DNA of 64,000 nt, from positions 930,001 to 994,000 of the forward strand of contig OZ241918.1 of NCBI GenBank assembly GCA_965203915.1. Reading direction: 5' to 3'. Numbering within the stretch: position 1 is the first letter of the stretch; every line of letters starts with the position of its first letter. Positions 35,953-45,224 of the stretch are shown piece by piece. Origin of the DNA: JASGCL01 sp965203915. Its GTDB lineage: Bacteria > Pseudomonadota > Alphaproteobacteria > JASGCL01. The translations under genes were made by a program, and so were the position numbers. The notes beneath the pieces were generated by a model. It was given only the letters and a program-made list of their open reading frames with translations, was not told the origin of the DNA and searched no databases.

Positions 35953-36647
35953 AAATGGCAATAGGTTGTCAAAAAACATTGGTCGCATTGCGGGTTTTGT
36001 GCTTTGCATATGTAACGCCCATGCAAAATAAGCCAATGATGAGCATGTTGTAAAAAATCTTGGGGGATGATGCTTAGTAAAGCGGCCTCGGTTTTTTCGG
36101 GGTTGCTCGTGTTGCACAAACCCAAACGGTTGCTAACCCGAAACACATGGGTATCAACCGCGATGGTTGGTTTACCAAAGGCTATATTCAATACCACATT
36201 GGCGGTTTTCCTGCCCACCCCTGGCAAGGAACGCAATTCATCCATGGTTTGCGGCACCTGGCCCGCGTGTTTTTCTATTAATAACTGGCATGTTTTCATG
36301 ATATTGGCGGCCTTGGTGCGATATAGCCCAATCGACTTAACCCCCGCGGTTAGGTTTTCTAAACCCATGTTGATAACATCTTGCGGTGTTTTAATTTTTT
36401 CAAATAATATTTTGGTTGCCTTGTTGACGCCCAAATCGGTTGCCTGGGCCGATAAAATAACCGCCAGCAATAATGTAAATTCGTTGGTGTAATATAATTC
36501 GCCCTTGGGTTCGGGGTTATGTTGGCGAAAGGCCGAAAATATAGCCTCAACTTTTTTGCTTAAGTTTTCTTTCGAATCCAGCGGGGGATTCTTCATTGCG
36601 CTAGTGCCTGACTTTCGCGACATATCAGCCATTGGTTTGCTTATCAT
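35928..36647 (-). CDS. nth: Endonuclease III
   Basis: This bifunctional DNA glycosylase/AP-lyase removes oxidised pyrimidines. The helix-hairpin-helix LPGVGRKTANVVL contains the catalytic Lys, and the Asp is in AVDTHVFR. The C-terminus holds a [4Fe-4S] cluster with spacing C-x6-C-x2-C-x5-C (CKAQNPQCDQCFLTTYC). The start used gives a 239-residue product with about 20 extra N-terminal residues; internal ATGs at MADMSRK and MKNPPLD are possible. It overlaps the tail of plsC by 25 bases. Confidence 0.95.
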   Translation of the reverse strand: MISKPMADMSRKSGTSAMKNPPLDSKENLSKKVEAIFSAFRQHNPEPKGELYYTNEFTLLLAVILSAQATDLGVNKATKILFEKIKTPQDVINMGLENLTAGVKSIGLYRTKAANIMKTCQLLIEKHAGQVPQTMDELRSLPGVGRKTANVVLNIAFGKPTIAVDTHVFRVSNRLGLCNTSNPEKTEAALLSIIPQDFLQHAHHWLILHGRYICKAQNPQCDQCFLTTYCHFYKANFSK

Positions 36648-36703
36648 TTTTTAATATTTGCTATGATGATAAACTTCTATCACCGCCGTTACGATATACT
36701 GCC

Positions 36704-37585
36704 TTACAGCATATCGTTTAAACCATGCTGGCGCGCGGTGGCTATCAAGGTGTTGCGTAATAAACAGGCAATGGTCATGGGACCAACCCCGCCGGGCACG
36801 GGCGTAATGGCCGCGGCAATATTCATGGCCGATGCGGTATCAACATCGCCGACAATAATTTTCTTACCATTGCGTTCTATGCGATTAATACCAACATCAA
36901 TAACCACGGCATCTTTTTTTAACCATGAGCCCTTAACCATTTCGGGCACACCGACCGCCGCCACCACAATATCATATTGCGACAATTCGCTTTCTATATT
37001 TTTTGTTTTGCTGTGTAAAATGGTTGGCGTAGCGTTGGCACCAAGCAAAAGTTGGAACATCGGTTTGCCAACAATGTTGGATCGCCCGATGATAGCCGCC
37101 TTTTTACCCGATAAATCTTTTGTTTGATAAATATCCTGCAATAGCAACAAACAGCCATAGGGGGTGCAGGGCACCAAAGCCGATTTATTTCCCGTGCTGA
37201 GCAACCCAACATTGGTTAGGTGAAAACCATCCACATCTTTTTCCACGGCAATTTTTTGTATAACCTTATTTTCATCCAACCCCTTGGGCAATGGCAATTG
37301 CACCAAAATACCATTAACGGTCTTGTCTTTATTTAATTGGTCAATCAGGTCAAGCAACTCTTTTTCAGAAGTCGTGGCGGGTAAGCGATGCTCGCGACTT
37401 TCCATGCCCGCTGCCATGGTGGTTTTTACTTTATTTTTAACATAGACCTCCGACGCGGGATTATCCCCCACCAAAACCACCACCAGGCAAGGCTTGATAC
37501 CCTTGGCAATTATTTTAGCGGTTTCGCTGGCAATGTTTTTTACAAGGTTATCGGCAAATGCTTTGCCATCAATAATTTTTGTCAT
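36704..37585 (-). CDS. folD: Bifunctional methylenetetrahydrofolate dehydrogenase/cyclohydrolase FolD
   Basis: FolD interconverts methylene-, methenyl- and formyl-tetrahydrofolate with NADP. The 293 residues carry SEVYVKNK (Tyr and Lys of the active site), GILVQLPLPKGL, DVDGFH, the nucleotide-binding IIGRSNIVGKPM and the ending GPMTIACLLRNT. It lies 17 bases downstream of yggT on the same strand; the DUF167 gene that often sits between them is absent. Confidence 0.97.
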   Translation of the reverse strand: MTKIIDGKAFADNLVKNIASETAKIIAKGIKPCLVVVLVGDNPASEVYVKNKVKTTMAAGMESREHRLPATTSEKELLDLIDQLNKDKTVNGILVQLPLPKGLDENKVIQKIAVEKDVDGFHLTNVGLLSTGNKSALVPCTPYGCLLLLQDIYQTKDLSGKKAAIIGRSNIVGKPMFQLLLGANATPTILHSKTKNIESELSQYDIVVAAVGVPEMVKGSWLKKDAVVIDVGINRIERNGKKIIVGDVDTASAMNIAAAITPVPGGVGPMTIACLLRNTLIATARQHGLNDML

Positions 37586-37602
37586 GGTGAGTAATGGGTG
37601 GG

Positions 37603-37950
37603 TTAATGAATGGTTGTTACAAAATAAATAATTTTATAAACTATAACATGAACCATCGGTTGAAAAAAGTAAAGAAACAATAGGAACAGCATAGGCCTAA
37701 AATCAAACATGGCGATAATACCGCCGCCCATCGGCTTTAAAAAACTATAAATCCAATCATATACTGGCATGACAATTCTATTGATGACATCGACCAACCT
37801 GCCCATGATGCGATGATGAACATCGATGATGTTAAAACTAATTAACCATGACAACAGGATATGCAAGATAGCCACCCAATAATAAAATTGGACAACGCCG
37901 TCAAATATCAATAAAAATATTTTTACCGCTAGGTCTAATGGTTCGCTCAT
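37603..37950 (-). CDS. YggT family membrane protein
   Basis: This 115-residue protein has two hydrophobic regions (about 11-38 and 82-110), and the YggT signature of a short amphipathic middle: ILLSWLISFN, then VINRIVMPVYDWIYSFLKP. Relatives are implicated in cell-division or osmotic-shock tolerance, but function is not settled. It sits between uvrA (12 bases upstream) and folD, a common alphaproteobacterial neighbour. Confidence 0.9.
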   Translation of the reverse strand: MSEPLDLAVKIFLLIFDGVVQFYYWVAILHILLSWLISFNIIDVHHRIMGRLVDVINRIVMPVYDWIYSFLKPMGGGIIAMFDFRPMLFLLFLYFFQPMVHVIVYKIIYFVTTIH

Positions 37951-37962
37951 GGATATTTTTTA

Positions 37963-40815
37963 TTATTTACGCCGTAGGATAGGTTTCAGGAATTCGCCCG
38001 TCAAGGATTTGCTGGCCATGGCAATATCTTCTGGGGTGCCAACCGCAACCACTTCGCCGCCTTTATCGCCGCCCTCTGGTCCCATGTCAATAACCCAATC
38101 GGCACATTTGATAACTTCCAAATTATGTTCGATAACCAACACGGTGTTCCCTTGATCGACCAGAGCTTGCAACACATCCAACAATTTGCGAACATCTTCG
38201 ATATGCAAACCCGTGGTGGGTTCATCCAAAATATAAATGGTTTTACCCGTTGCTTTGCGCGATAATTCTTTGGCCAATTTTATACGCTGGGCTTCGCCGC
38301 CTGACAATGTTGTGGCCGATTGCCCAATTTTTATATAGCCAAGCCCGACCCGTTCCAGGGTTTCTAATTTTTCTTTGATAAAGGGAACGGCGGCAAAAAA
38401 TTTATGGCCTTCCTCGACCGTCATATCCAAAATATCAAAAATATTTTTATCACGCCAGGTAATATCCAATGTTTCGCGGTTGTAACGCTTACCCCTACAT
38501 TGGTCGCAGGTTACATAAACATCGGGTAAAAAATGCATTTCAATTTTTAACACGCCATCACCCTGACAAGATTCGCAACGGCCACCCTTAACATTAAAGC
38601 TAAAACGTCCCGCGTCATAACCGCGGGCTTTTGATTCGGGTAAATTGGTGTACCAATCCCTTATCGGGGTAAAAAGCCCGGTGTAGGTCGCGGGGTTAGA
38701 GCGCGGCGTCCTGCCAATAGGGGATTGGTCAATATCGATGACCTTATCCAAATAAACTGAATTTTCCAATTTATCGTAGGGTAAACCAGGGAAGGTGCTA
38801 CCCATCAAAGCCTTAGACAGGGCGGGGTAGAGGGTTTCCAATATCAAAGTTGATTTGCCCGAACCCGAAACGCCAGTAACGCAAGTAAGGCAACCAAGCG
38901 GAATTTCAATCGCAACATCTTTAAGGTTGTTTGATTTTGCGCCGCTGATTCCCAATTTCTTGCCGTTGCCTTTGCGCCGTTGTTTGGGGAGGGCGATGGA
39001 CTTCCTGCCCGAAAGATATTGCGCGGTGATGCTGTCTTTCGATTTCAAAACTTGCGCGGGTGTGCCAATCGCCACCAAATGCCCGCCGTGCACGCCCGCC
39101 CCAGGGCCAATGTCGATTAAAAAATCAGCATGGCGCATGGCATCTTCGTCATGCTCCACCACAATGACAGTGTTGCCGAGGTCGCGTAATCTTTCCAAAG
39201 TTGTCAAAAGTCGCGCGTTGTCGCGTTGGTGCAAACCAATCGACGGTTCGTCCAGCACATACAGCACGCCCGTCAAGCCCGAACCAATTTGCGATGCCAG
39301 GCGAATACGTTGCGATTCGCCGCCCGACAAACTGCCCGCCGCCCGCGACAGGCTTAAATATTCCAAACCAACATTATCCAAAAATTGCAAACGTTCATTA
39401 ATTTCACGCAAGATACGCTCGGCGATGGTTTGGCGTTTTTTATCAAGATGCTTGGGTAATTCTTTAAACCATTGTTGCGCCTGGCTGATGGACATGGCGG
39501 TAACGTCGGATATATTCCTCTGGTTAATTTTTACCGCCAGGGCTTCGGGTTTTAAACGTTGCCCTTGGCAAACATCGCAAGCCACCACCGACATGTAGCG
39601 TTCTATTTCTTCGCGCGCCCAATTTGATTCGGTTTCGCGATAACGCCGTTCCAAATTATGGATGATGCCTTCGAATGGCTTTAACGTTTTTACTTTTCGC
39701 ACGCCGTCATCAAATTGAAAATTAAGGGCTTCTTTTGTGCCATGGATGATGGCTTTTTTGGTTTTGGCGGGCAGGTCGCGGTAAGGGGTGTGCATATCGC
39801 CACCGAAGGCTTTGCACACCGTTTCCAATGTTTGGCGATACCACGGGGCAGGGTTTTGTCCGCCCCAACCTTGCAAGGCGCCTTCCTCCAACGATAATTT
39901 ATCGTTGGGCACCAGCAGCAATTCATCGATGGTGCGTTTTTCACCAATCCCGCCGCAGGCCGCGCAGGCACCATGGGGATTATTAAAAGAAAAAAGCCTT
40001 GGCTCGATTTCTTCGATGGTGAAACCCGAAACGGGGCAAGAAAATTGTTCAGAAAAAATATGTTGTTTGCCGCCCTCTGCTTCTTCGATGGTCATCAATC
40101 CTTCGCTTAATTTTAATGCCTGCTCGATGCTATCGGCCAAACGACGGGTAAATTCTTTTTCGGCATCATTGTCTTTTTTGTTGACCACCAGTCGGTCAAC
40201 CACGACAGAAATATCATGCTTAAGGTTTTTATCAAGGCTGGGAATATCATCAAGTTCGTAAAAACTGCCATCGATTTTGATACGTTGGAATCCTTTTTTG
40301 CGGTAATCCAGCATTTCCTTGCGGTATTCGCCTTTGCGCCCCCGCACCACGGGGGACATGACAAATATTTTGGTGCCTTCGCTCATTTTGAGCACGCTGT
40401 CGACCATTTGGCTTACGGTTTGGCTTTCTATCGGTAAGCCTGTGGCGGGGGAGTAGGGAATGCCAACCCGCGCCCATAAGAGGCGCATGTAATCATAGAT
40501 TTCGGTTACCGTGCCGACGGTGGAACGGGGATTGCGCGAAGTCGTTTTTTGCTCAATCGAAATAGCGGGCGATAGACCGTCGATGGAATCGACATCGGGC
40601 TTTTGCATCATTTCCAAAAATTGTCTGGCGTAGGATGAAAGGCTTTCGACGTAACGTCTTTGCCCTTCTGCAAAAATAGTATCAAAAGCCAACGAAGATT
40701 TCCCCGAACCCGAAAGACCCGTTATAACCACCAATTGATCGCGGGGTAGTTCCAACGATATATTTTTTAAATTATTTTGTCTTGCGCCTTTGATAATGAT
40801 TTTGCTTTGCTGCAT
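37963..40815 (-). CDS. uvrA: Excinuclease ABC subunit A
   Basis: UvrA finds bulky DNA lesions and loads UvrB. The 950 residues hold two ABC modules (Walker A GLSGSGKSS near 32 and GVSGSGKST near 647; signature LSGGESQRI and LSGGEAQRI). The second zinc finger is intact (CESCQGDG...CDQCRG). In the first, the usual CPxC pair reads CPVS, so one zinc ligand is Ser; the second pair CAAC is kept. A strong CGAGGAGA ribosome-binding site precedes the ATG by about 6 bases. Confidence 0.98.
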   Translation of the reverse strand: MQQSKIIIKGARQNNLKNISLELPRDQLVVITGLSGSGKSSLAFDTIFAEGQRRYVESLSSYARQFLEMMQKPDVDSIDGLSPAISIEQKTTSRNPRSTVGTVTEIYDYMRLLWARVGIPYSPATGLPIESQTVSQMVDSVLKMSEGTKIFVMSPVVRGRKGEYRKEMLDYRKKGFQRIKIDGSFYELDDIPSLDKNLKHDISVVVDRLVVNKKDNDAEKEFTRRLADSIEQALKLSEGLMTIEEAEGGKQHIFSEQFSCPVSGFTIEEIEPRLFSFNNPHGACAACGGIGEKRTIDELLLVPNDKLSLEEGALQGWGGQNPAPWYRQTLETVCKAFGGDMHTPYRDLPAKTKKAIIHGTKEALNFQFDDGVRKVKTLKPFEGIIHNLERRYRETESNWAREEIERYMSVVACDVCQGQRLKPEALAVKINQRNISDVTAMSISQAQQWFKELPKHLDKKRQTIAERILREINERLQFLDNVGLEYLSLSRAAGSLSGGESQRIRLASQIGSGLTGVLYVLDEPSIGLHQRDNARLLTTLERLRDLGNTVIVVEHDEDAMRHADFLIDIGPGAGVHGGHLVAIGTPAQVLKSKDSITAQYLSGRKSIALPKQRRKGNGKKLGISGAKSNNLKDVAIEIPLGCLTCVTGVSGSGKSTLILETLYPALSKALMGSTFPGLPYDKLENSVYLDKVIDIDQSPIGRTPRSNPATYTGLFTPIRDWYTNLPESKARGYDAGRFSFNVKGGRCESCQGDGVLKIEMHFLPDVYVTCDQCRGKRYNRETLDITWRDKNIFDILDMTVEEGHKFFAAVPFIKEKLETLERVGLGYIKIGQSATTLSGGEAQRIKLAKELSRKATGKTIYILDEPTTGLHIEDVRKLLDVLQALVDQGNTVLVIEHNLEVIKCADWVIDMGPEGGDKGGEVVAVGTPEDIAMASKSLTGEFLKPILRRK

Positions 40816-40845
40816 GATAATCTCCTCGATGAATATCTGTTATTC

Positions 40846-43239
40846 TTATTGGCGCAATTGTCCGTTGGTGGCACGAAGCACCTCGGCAACAATTTTGTCG
40901 CTGATAGTTTTTATTTCGATATCGGATAGGGTTTTGCCATCGGGGATGATGGTGACCCGTAATGCTATCGAAGTTTGTGATGGATTTTTGATATCGTGAT
41001 AAATATCAAATATCCTGACATTGTCAATGAATTTCTTATCTGCCTTTTTTATCGCATTGACTATCTGTGCCGCGGTTATATTTTTATCAACCAAAAAAGC
41101 AAAGTCACGATGCACCCGCGGCAAATCATTTACTATAAGCGGCGGCTTGGCGCGCGATTTCGCTTCACGCGCCACGGGGATTTTATCCATAAAAATTTCG
41201 AAGCCGAATAATTTGCCCGTTATACCATGGCGTGCCAACACGGCGGGGTGAAGTTCGCCAAAATACCCGACAATATCTTTCCCAAGGTTCAGGCTGGCCG
41301 CGGCATGGGGGTGATAATGCGGCGGTAGATTATCTTGCTTTATTTGCAGGTTATGGGGATTAAACCCAACCGATTCTATAGCGGCAAACATGTCGGATTT
41401 GATAACGAAGGCATCAAGCGGCGGCAATTTTTGCCAATGCTGTTCGTCCGCGCTCAATTTTATACCTGCTATCATCGGCACCTGTTGCTCGGGTTCGACT
41501 CCATGAAATGCCAAACCCGATTCAAACAGGTAAATGGGCGAAAGGTTACGCGCCTGATTATAACCCGCGGCCAAAACAAGGTTGCATAGGACGGAAGGGC
41601 GCATGCAATCCATGTCGCTATGGATAGGGTTTTGCAATTTGATAATATCCAAGGCAGGCGAACCACCAAAGTCAGTGGCCAAAGATTCTTTTGTAAACGA
41701 CCAGGTGATGGTTTCATAAAATCCACACTGCGCCAGGGCGCGGCGCATGGTCATCAATCGACGTCCTTGCTCGTTGATGGCTTGGTGGGGCATAAGGCGG
41801 GGCAGGGCAACATCGGGGATTTTATCAAAACCGTGCAACCGCAACACTTCTTCTACCAAACAATTATCATTTTCAATATCGCGACGCCAACTGGGGGCGA
41901 TGACTTGCCATGTTGGGTTGCCTTTGTTGATGACAAAACCTAGGGCGGTTAATTTTTTTTCGATGACATCATCGCCCAGCGTCAACCCGCCGTAGGTTTT
42001 AACTTTGGCTGGCGAAAAAGCGATAGGTTTTTGTGGCGGCAATTTGTTGCCCGCCGTGGTGATGGTGGATGCTTCGCCGCCGCATATTTCTAATATCAAT
42101 TGGGTGGCTCTATCCAGGCCTAATTGCAAACCTTCGGGGTCTATACCGCGTTCAAACCGATAACGCGCATCGGACAGCAAATTTAACAACCGTCCAGTTC
42201 GTGCAATGCCCGTTGGTTCAAAGTAAGCAACTTCTAAAAAAATATCGGTATCGTCCAATTGGCAACCACTGGCAAGCCCGCCCATGATACCGCCAACCGA
42301 TGCAACCGCCCCCGCATTATCTATCACCAACATTTTATCATCAAGGCTATATTCTTTTTCATCAAGTGCCAATATTTTTTCGCCTTGTTTTGCATAACGC
42401 ATGGTTATATCGCCAGACTTTAATGTTTTGGCCGAAAATACATGGAGGGGGCGCGCCAAATCCTGCGACAAATAATTTGTAATATCCACCAGTGCCGATA
42501 TTGACTTCATACCCACCGAGGCTAATTTTGCCTTTAACCAAGCGGGGGAAGGGCAGTTCTTGACCCCTTTAAAATATCGCCCCATAACCAGGGGGCAGGC
42601 TTCGGCCGCGGCGGAGTCAATTTTCCATAGGAGTGGGGAGGGGAAGTCTCCCGCGATTGATTTGACATGAAGCGGTTTCAATGTTCCCAACCCCGCGGCC
42701 GCCAGGTCGCGCGCTATGCCCCGCACCCCCAAACAATCACCGCGATTAGGGGTCAGTTTGATGTCGAACATCACATCGTTCAAATTTGCCCAGGCGGCAT
42801 AATTTTTACCCACGGGGGCATCCTTGGGTAATTCGATGATGCCATCGTGGTCATCGCCCAAACATAATTCATAGTTTGAGCATAACATGGCTTGCGACGC
42901 CATGCCGCGAATGACCCCTTCGTTTAATATCACCCCCGAGCGCGGGATAGTGTCGCCGACATGGGCCATCACCACCTTTAACCCTTGGCGCACATTGGGG
43001 GCACCGCATACAACTTGGAAAGTTTGCTTGCCATCAGAAACCTTGCACAAAGATAATTTATCAGCGTTGGGGTGTTTGCCGCATTCCATGACCTCGCCAA
43101 TCACAAACGGCTTTAACATCGCGCCCTTGTCTTCCATGGTTTCAACCTCCAACCCTATGTGGGTTAAGGTGTTGGCAATGGTTTGGGTATCGGCCGTGGT
43201 ATCCAAATGCTCAGCAAGCCATGATAAGGTAAATTTCAT
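40846..43239 (-). CDS. pheT: Phenylalanyl-tRNA synthetase beta subunit
   Basis: PheT helps recognise tRNA-Phe and edits mischarged tyrosine. I choose the ATG at 43239 (MKFTLSWLAEHL, the normal start), giving 797 residues. Domains in order: tRNA-binding OB fold (about 40-145, KVSDGKQTFQVVCGAPN), B3/B4 editing domain, B5, a catalytic-like core, and C-terminal ferredoxin-like anticodon-binding domain. Two bases separate it from pheS, so the subunits are made together. uvrA begins 30 bases after its stop. Confidence 0.97.
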   Translation of the reverse strand: MKFTLSWLAEHLDTTADTQTIANTLTHIGLEVETMEDKGAMLKPFVIGEVMECGKHPNADKLSLCKVSDGKQTFQVVCGAPNVRQGLKVVMAHVGDTIPRSGVILNEGVIRGMASQAMLCSNYELCLGDDHDGIIELPKDAPVGKNYAAWANLNDVMFDIKLTPNRGDCLGVRGIARDLAAAGLGTLKPLHVKSIAGDFPSPLLWKIDSAAAEACPLVMGRYFKGVKNCPSPAWLKAKLASVGMKSISALVDITNYLSQDLARPLHVFSAKTLKSGDITMRYAKQGEKILALDEKEYSLDDKMLVIDNAGAVASVGGIMGGLASGCQLDDTDIFLEVAYFEPTGIARTGRLLNLLSDARYRFERGIDPEGLQLGLDRATQLILEICGGEASTITTAGNKLPPQKPIAFSPAKVKTYGGLTLGDDVIEKKLTALGFVINKGNPTWQVIAPSWRRDIENDNCLVEEVLRLHGFDKIPDVALPRLMPHQAINEQGRRLMTMRRALAQCGFYETITWSFTKESLATDFGGSPALDIIKLQNPIHSDMDCMRPSVLCNLVLAAGYNQARNLSPIYLFESGLAFHGVEPEQQVPMIAGIKLSADEQHWQKLPPLDAFVIKSDMFAAIESVGFNPHNLQIKQDNLPPHYHPHAAASLNLGKDIVGYFGELHPAVLARHGITGKLFGFEIFMDKIPVAREAKSRAKPPLIVNDLPRVHRDFAFLVDKNITAAQIVNAIKKADKKFIDNVRIFDIYHDIKNPSQTSIALRVTIIPDGKTLSDIEIKTISDKIVAEVLRATNGQLRQ

Positions 43240-43241
43240 TT

Positions 43242-44342
43242 TTAAGGCACCAACGAAGTTAGGAGGGAAGGTTGCAAATAGGGTTTGAATCCATAATGGT
43301 CTAACCAACGCAGGTCGGAATCAAAAAAAGTTCGCAGATCGGGGATGCCATATTTTAGCATCGCCATGCGTTCAATCCCCAGACCGAAGGCAAAACCTTG
43401 CCATTCATTGGGGTCGAGCCCCATGTTGGTAATGACATTTTTATGCACCATGCCCGCACCCAATATTTCAAGCCAGCTGTCGCCCGTGCCGATGAGCAAC
43501 TTTCCGTCTTTGCGTGTGGCGGCAATATCAACCTCTGCCGAAGGTTCGGTGAAGGGGAAGTAGCTGGGGCGGAAGCGCAACAAGGATTCTGACCAATCGG
43601 TTACTTCAAAAAAAATACGGCAAAATTCAAACAAACACCCTTTCAGATGACCAAAGTGAATATTTTTATCTATCACCAAGCCTTCTATTTGGTGAAACAT
43701 CGGGGTGTGGGTGATGTCGCTATCGGCGCGGTAAACCCGCCCTGGCGCCATAATCCGTAACGGCGCGCCCCATTTTTTGCTGGCGCGTATTTGCACGGGC
43801 GATGTATGGGTGCGTAGCACCAACGGCCTGCCCGTTGAATCAAGGCGATTAACATAGAAAGTATCCTGCATTTGCCGCGCGGGGTGCGATTCGGGAATAT
43901 TGAGGGCGGTAAAATTGTAAAAATCGGTTTCGATCTCTGGCCCCGTTGCCAGTGTAAAATTCATTTCACCCAAAATGGCGAAGGCTTCTTCGATGGTTTG
44001 TCCTATGGGATGCAATTTGCCAATATGTTGTGGGCGGGCGGGCAAAGTCATATCGACTTTGTCGGCGGCTAGTTTTTCGGTTAGGGCGGCCATGTTAAGG
44101 GCGGCGGTTTTTTCTTCCCAGGCGGCGGTTAATTTGTTTTTAACTTGGTTAAGGGCTTGCCCCCATTTTTTTTTATCATCCACCGAATAATCGGCAAGGG
44201 CGGCACCCGCGTTGGCCAGCAAGCTTTTTTTACCCAAAAATTTACTTTTCCATTGGTCGAGTGCAACAAGGTCGGTTACCGACGATAATTCGGTTACAGC
44301 AATATTTTCAATGGATAAAATATCTTGAATAGTGGAAGACAT
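43242..44342 (-). CDS. pheS: Phenylalanyl-tRNA synthetase alpha subunit
   Basis: The catalytic subunit of PheRS. The 366-residue protein has an N-terminal coiled coil (about 1-95) and the class II catalytic domain: HPIGQTIEEAF, LRTHTSPVQIR, RVYRADSDITHTPMFHQIEGL (motif 2) and GFAFGLGIERMAMLKYG (motif 3), with FRPSYFPFTEPSAEVD between. The 135-base gap from rplT contains a perfect 24-base palindrome over the rplT stop. Confidence 0.98.
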   Translation of the reverse strand: MSSTIQDILSIENIAVTELSSVTDLVALDQWKSKFLGKKSLLANAGAALADYSVDDKKKWGQALNQVKNKLTAAWEEKTAALNMAALTEKLAADKVDMTLPARPQHIGKLHPIGQTIEEAFAILGEMNFTLATGPEIETDFYNFTALNIPESHPARQMQDTFYVNRLDSTGRPLVLRTHTSPVQIRASKKWGAPLRIMAPGRVYRADSDITHTPMFHQIEGLVIDKNIHFGHLKGCLFEFCRIFFEVTDWSESLLRFRPSYFPFTEPSAEVDIAATRKDGKLLIGTGDSWLEILGAGMVHKNVITNMGLDPNEWQGFAFGLGIERMAMLKYGIPDLRTFFDSDLRWLDHYGFKPYLQPSLLTSLVP

Positions 44343-44457
44343 TATTAATATTTATATGTTTTGGTGATAATAAATTTATGTAGCCAATGACCAGCACCAA
44401 ATTATACCGCGGGGTGCTATCGCCGAAAATAAGTTAAAAGACAAATTCAAAGACCAG

Positions 44458-44481
44458 TTAAAAAATCTTAAGATTTTTTAA
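44458..44481 (-). terminator. 24-base perfect palindrome at the end of rplT
   Basis: TTAAAAAATCTT (44458-44469) and AAGATTTTTTAA (44470-44481) are exact reverse complements; the rplT stop codon (44478-44480) lies inside. Read on the minus strand it forms a hairpin ending in T-rich sequence. The very low GC makes it a weak terminator at best; it may attenuate read-through from rpmI-rplT into pheST. Confidence 0.45.
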
Positions 44482-44846
44482 GCTTTGTTTTTGCCGACAG
44501 ACGCTTTTGCTTTTTCTGTCAACTGCTTAAAACCGTCCATATCGTGGATAGCAATTTCTGATAAAACTTTTCTGTCCAAATCGATATTTGATTTTTTTAA
44601 ACCATCAATCAATCGATTGTAGGTCAAACCGTGCATACGGGCCGCGGCATTGATACGTTGGATCCATAAACCACGCATAACGCGTTTTTTATTACGCCTA
44701 TCGCGATAAGCATATTGACCCGCCTTTTCAACGGCTTGCTTGGCGACGCGAATGGTGTTTTTGCGACGACCAAAATAGCCCTTGGCTTTTTTTAATACTT
44801 TTTTATGTCTGCTGTGTGCGGTGACGCCGCGTTTTACTCTTGCCAT
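44478..44846 (-). CDS. rplT: 50S ribosomal protein L20
   Basis: L20 is needed early in 50S assembly. The 122 residues are Lys/Arg-rich and show the family pattern MARVKRGVTAHSRHKKVLK, then GYFGRRKNTIRVAKQAVEKA and RRNKKRVMRGLWIQRINAAAR. An AAAGGA ribosome-binding site lies 7 bases before the start. It is 59 bases downstream of rpmI. In enterics L20 represses its own operon through an mRNA structure; nothing comparable is clear here. Confidence 0.98.
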   Translation of the reverse strand: MARVKRGVTAHSRHKKVLKKAKGYFGRRKNTIRVAKQAVEKAGQYAYRDRRNKKRVMRGLWIQRINAAARMHGLTYNRLIDGLKKSNIDLDRKVLSEIAIHDMDGFKQLTEKAKASVGKNKA

Positions 44847-44905
44847 GATTTTTTCCTTTCGTGCTTTTGCTTTTTATGACTGCTTAGGCTGTGATAATCA
44901 ATCGT

Positions 44906-45106
44906 TTAATGAACGACCAAATAATTTTTAAGAATTTTACGTCCATCGCAATCTTTTAAAATTTGCGAACCGCGATTTTGCCGCTTCATCTGGGTTGGGC
45001 GTTTTGACGTGCCGTGGCGCAAATAAGCACTATAAAATCTAACTTTGCCCGTTGCAGTTATTTTGAAACGTTTTTTGGCGGATGATTTGTTTTTTAATTT
45101 GGGCAT
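44906..45106 (-). CDS. rpmI: 50S ribosomal protein L35
   Basis: This 66-residue basic protein begins MPKLKNKSSAKKRFKITATG, the L35 N-terminus. The start is the ATG at 45106; the longer reading frame continues upstream but the extra residues do not belong to L35. infC, which usually precedes rpmI-rplT, is not here: a 118-base gap separates rpmI from hflX on the same strand. Confidence 0.97.
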   Translation of the reverse strand: MPKLKNKSSAKKRFKITATGKVRFYSAYLRHGTSKRPTQMKRQNRGSQILKDCDGRKILKNYLVVH

Positions 45107-45224
45107 GGGATTTTTGCTGGGGATTTTTGTGATTTCTTGGAATGTTTTACTATTTTTTCTACGTCCTGGTTGGCTAGCAAATATTAAACGAAAAGGCAAG
45201 CACCAAAATTATTTTTTTATCATC

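Noticed and set aside
38855..39598. 247-residue frame on the plus strand inside uvrA
   Set aside because: Antisense shadow of the conserved uvrA sequence; the length reflects codon bias, and no family resemblance is seen.
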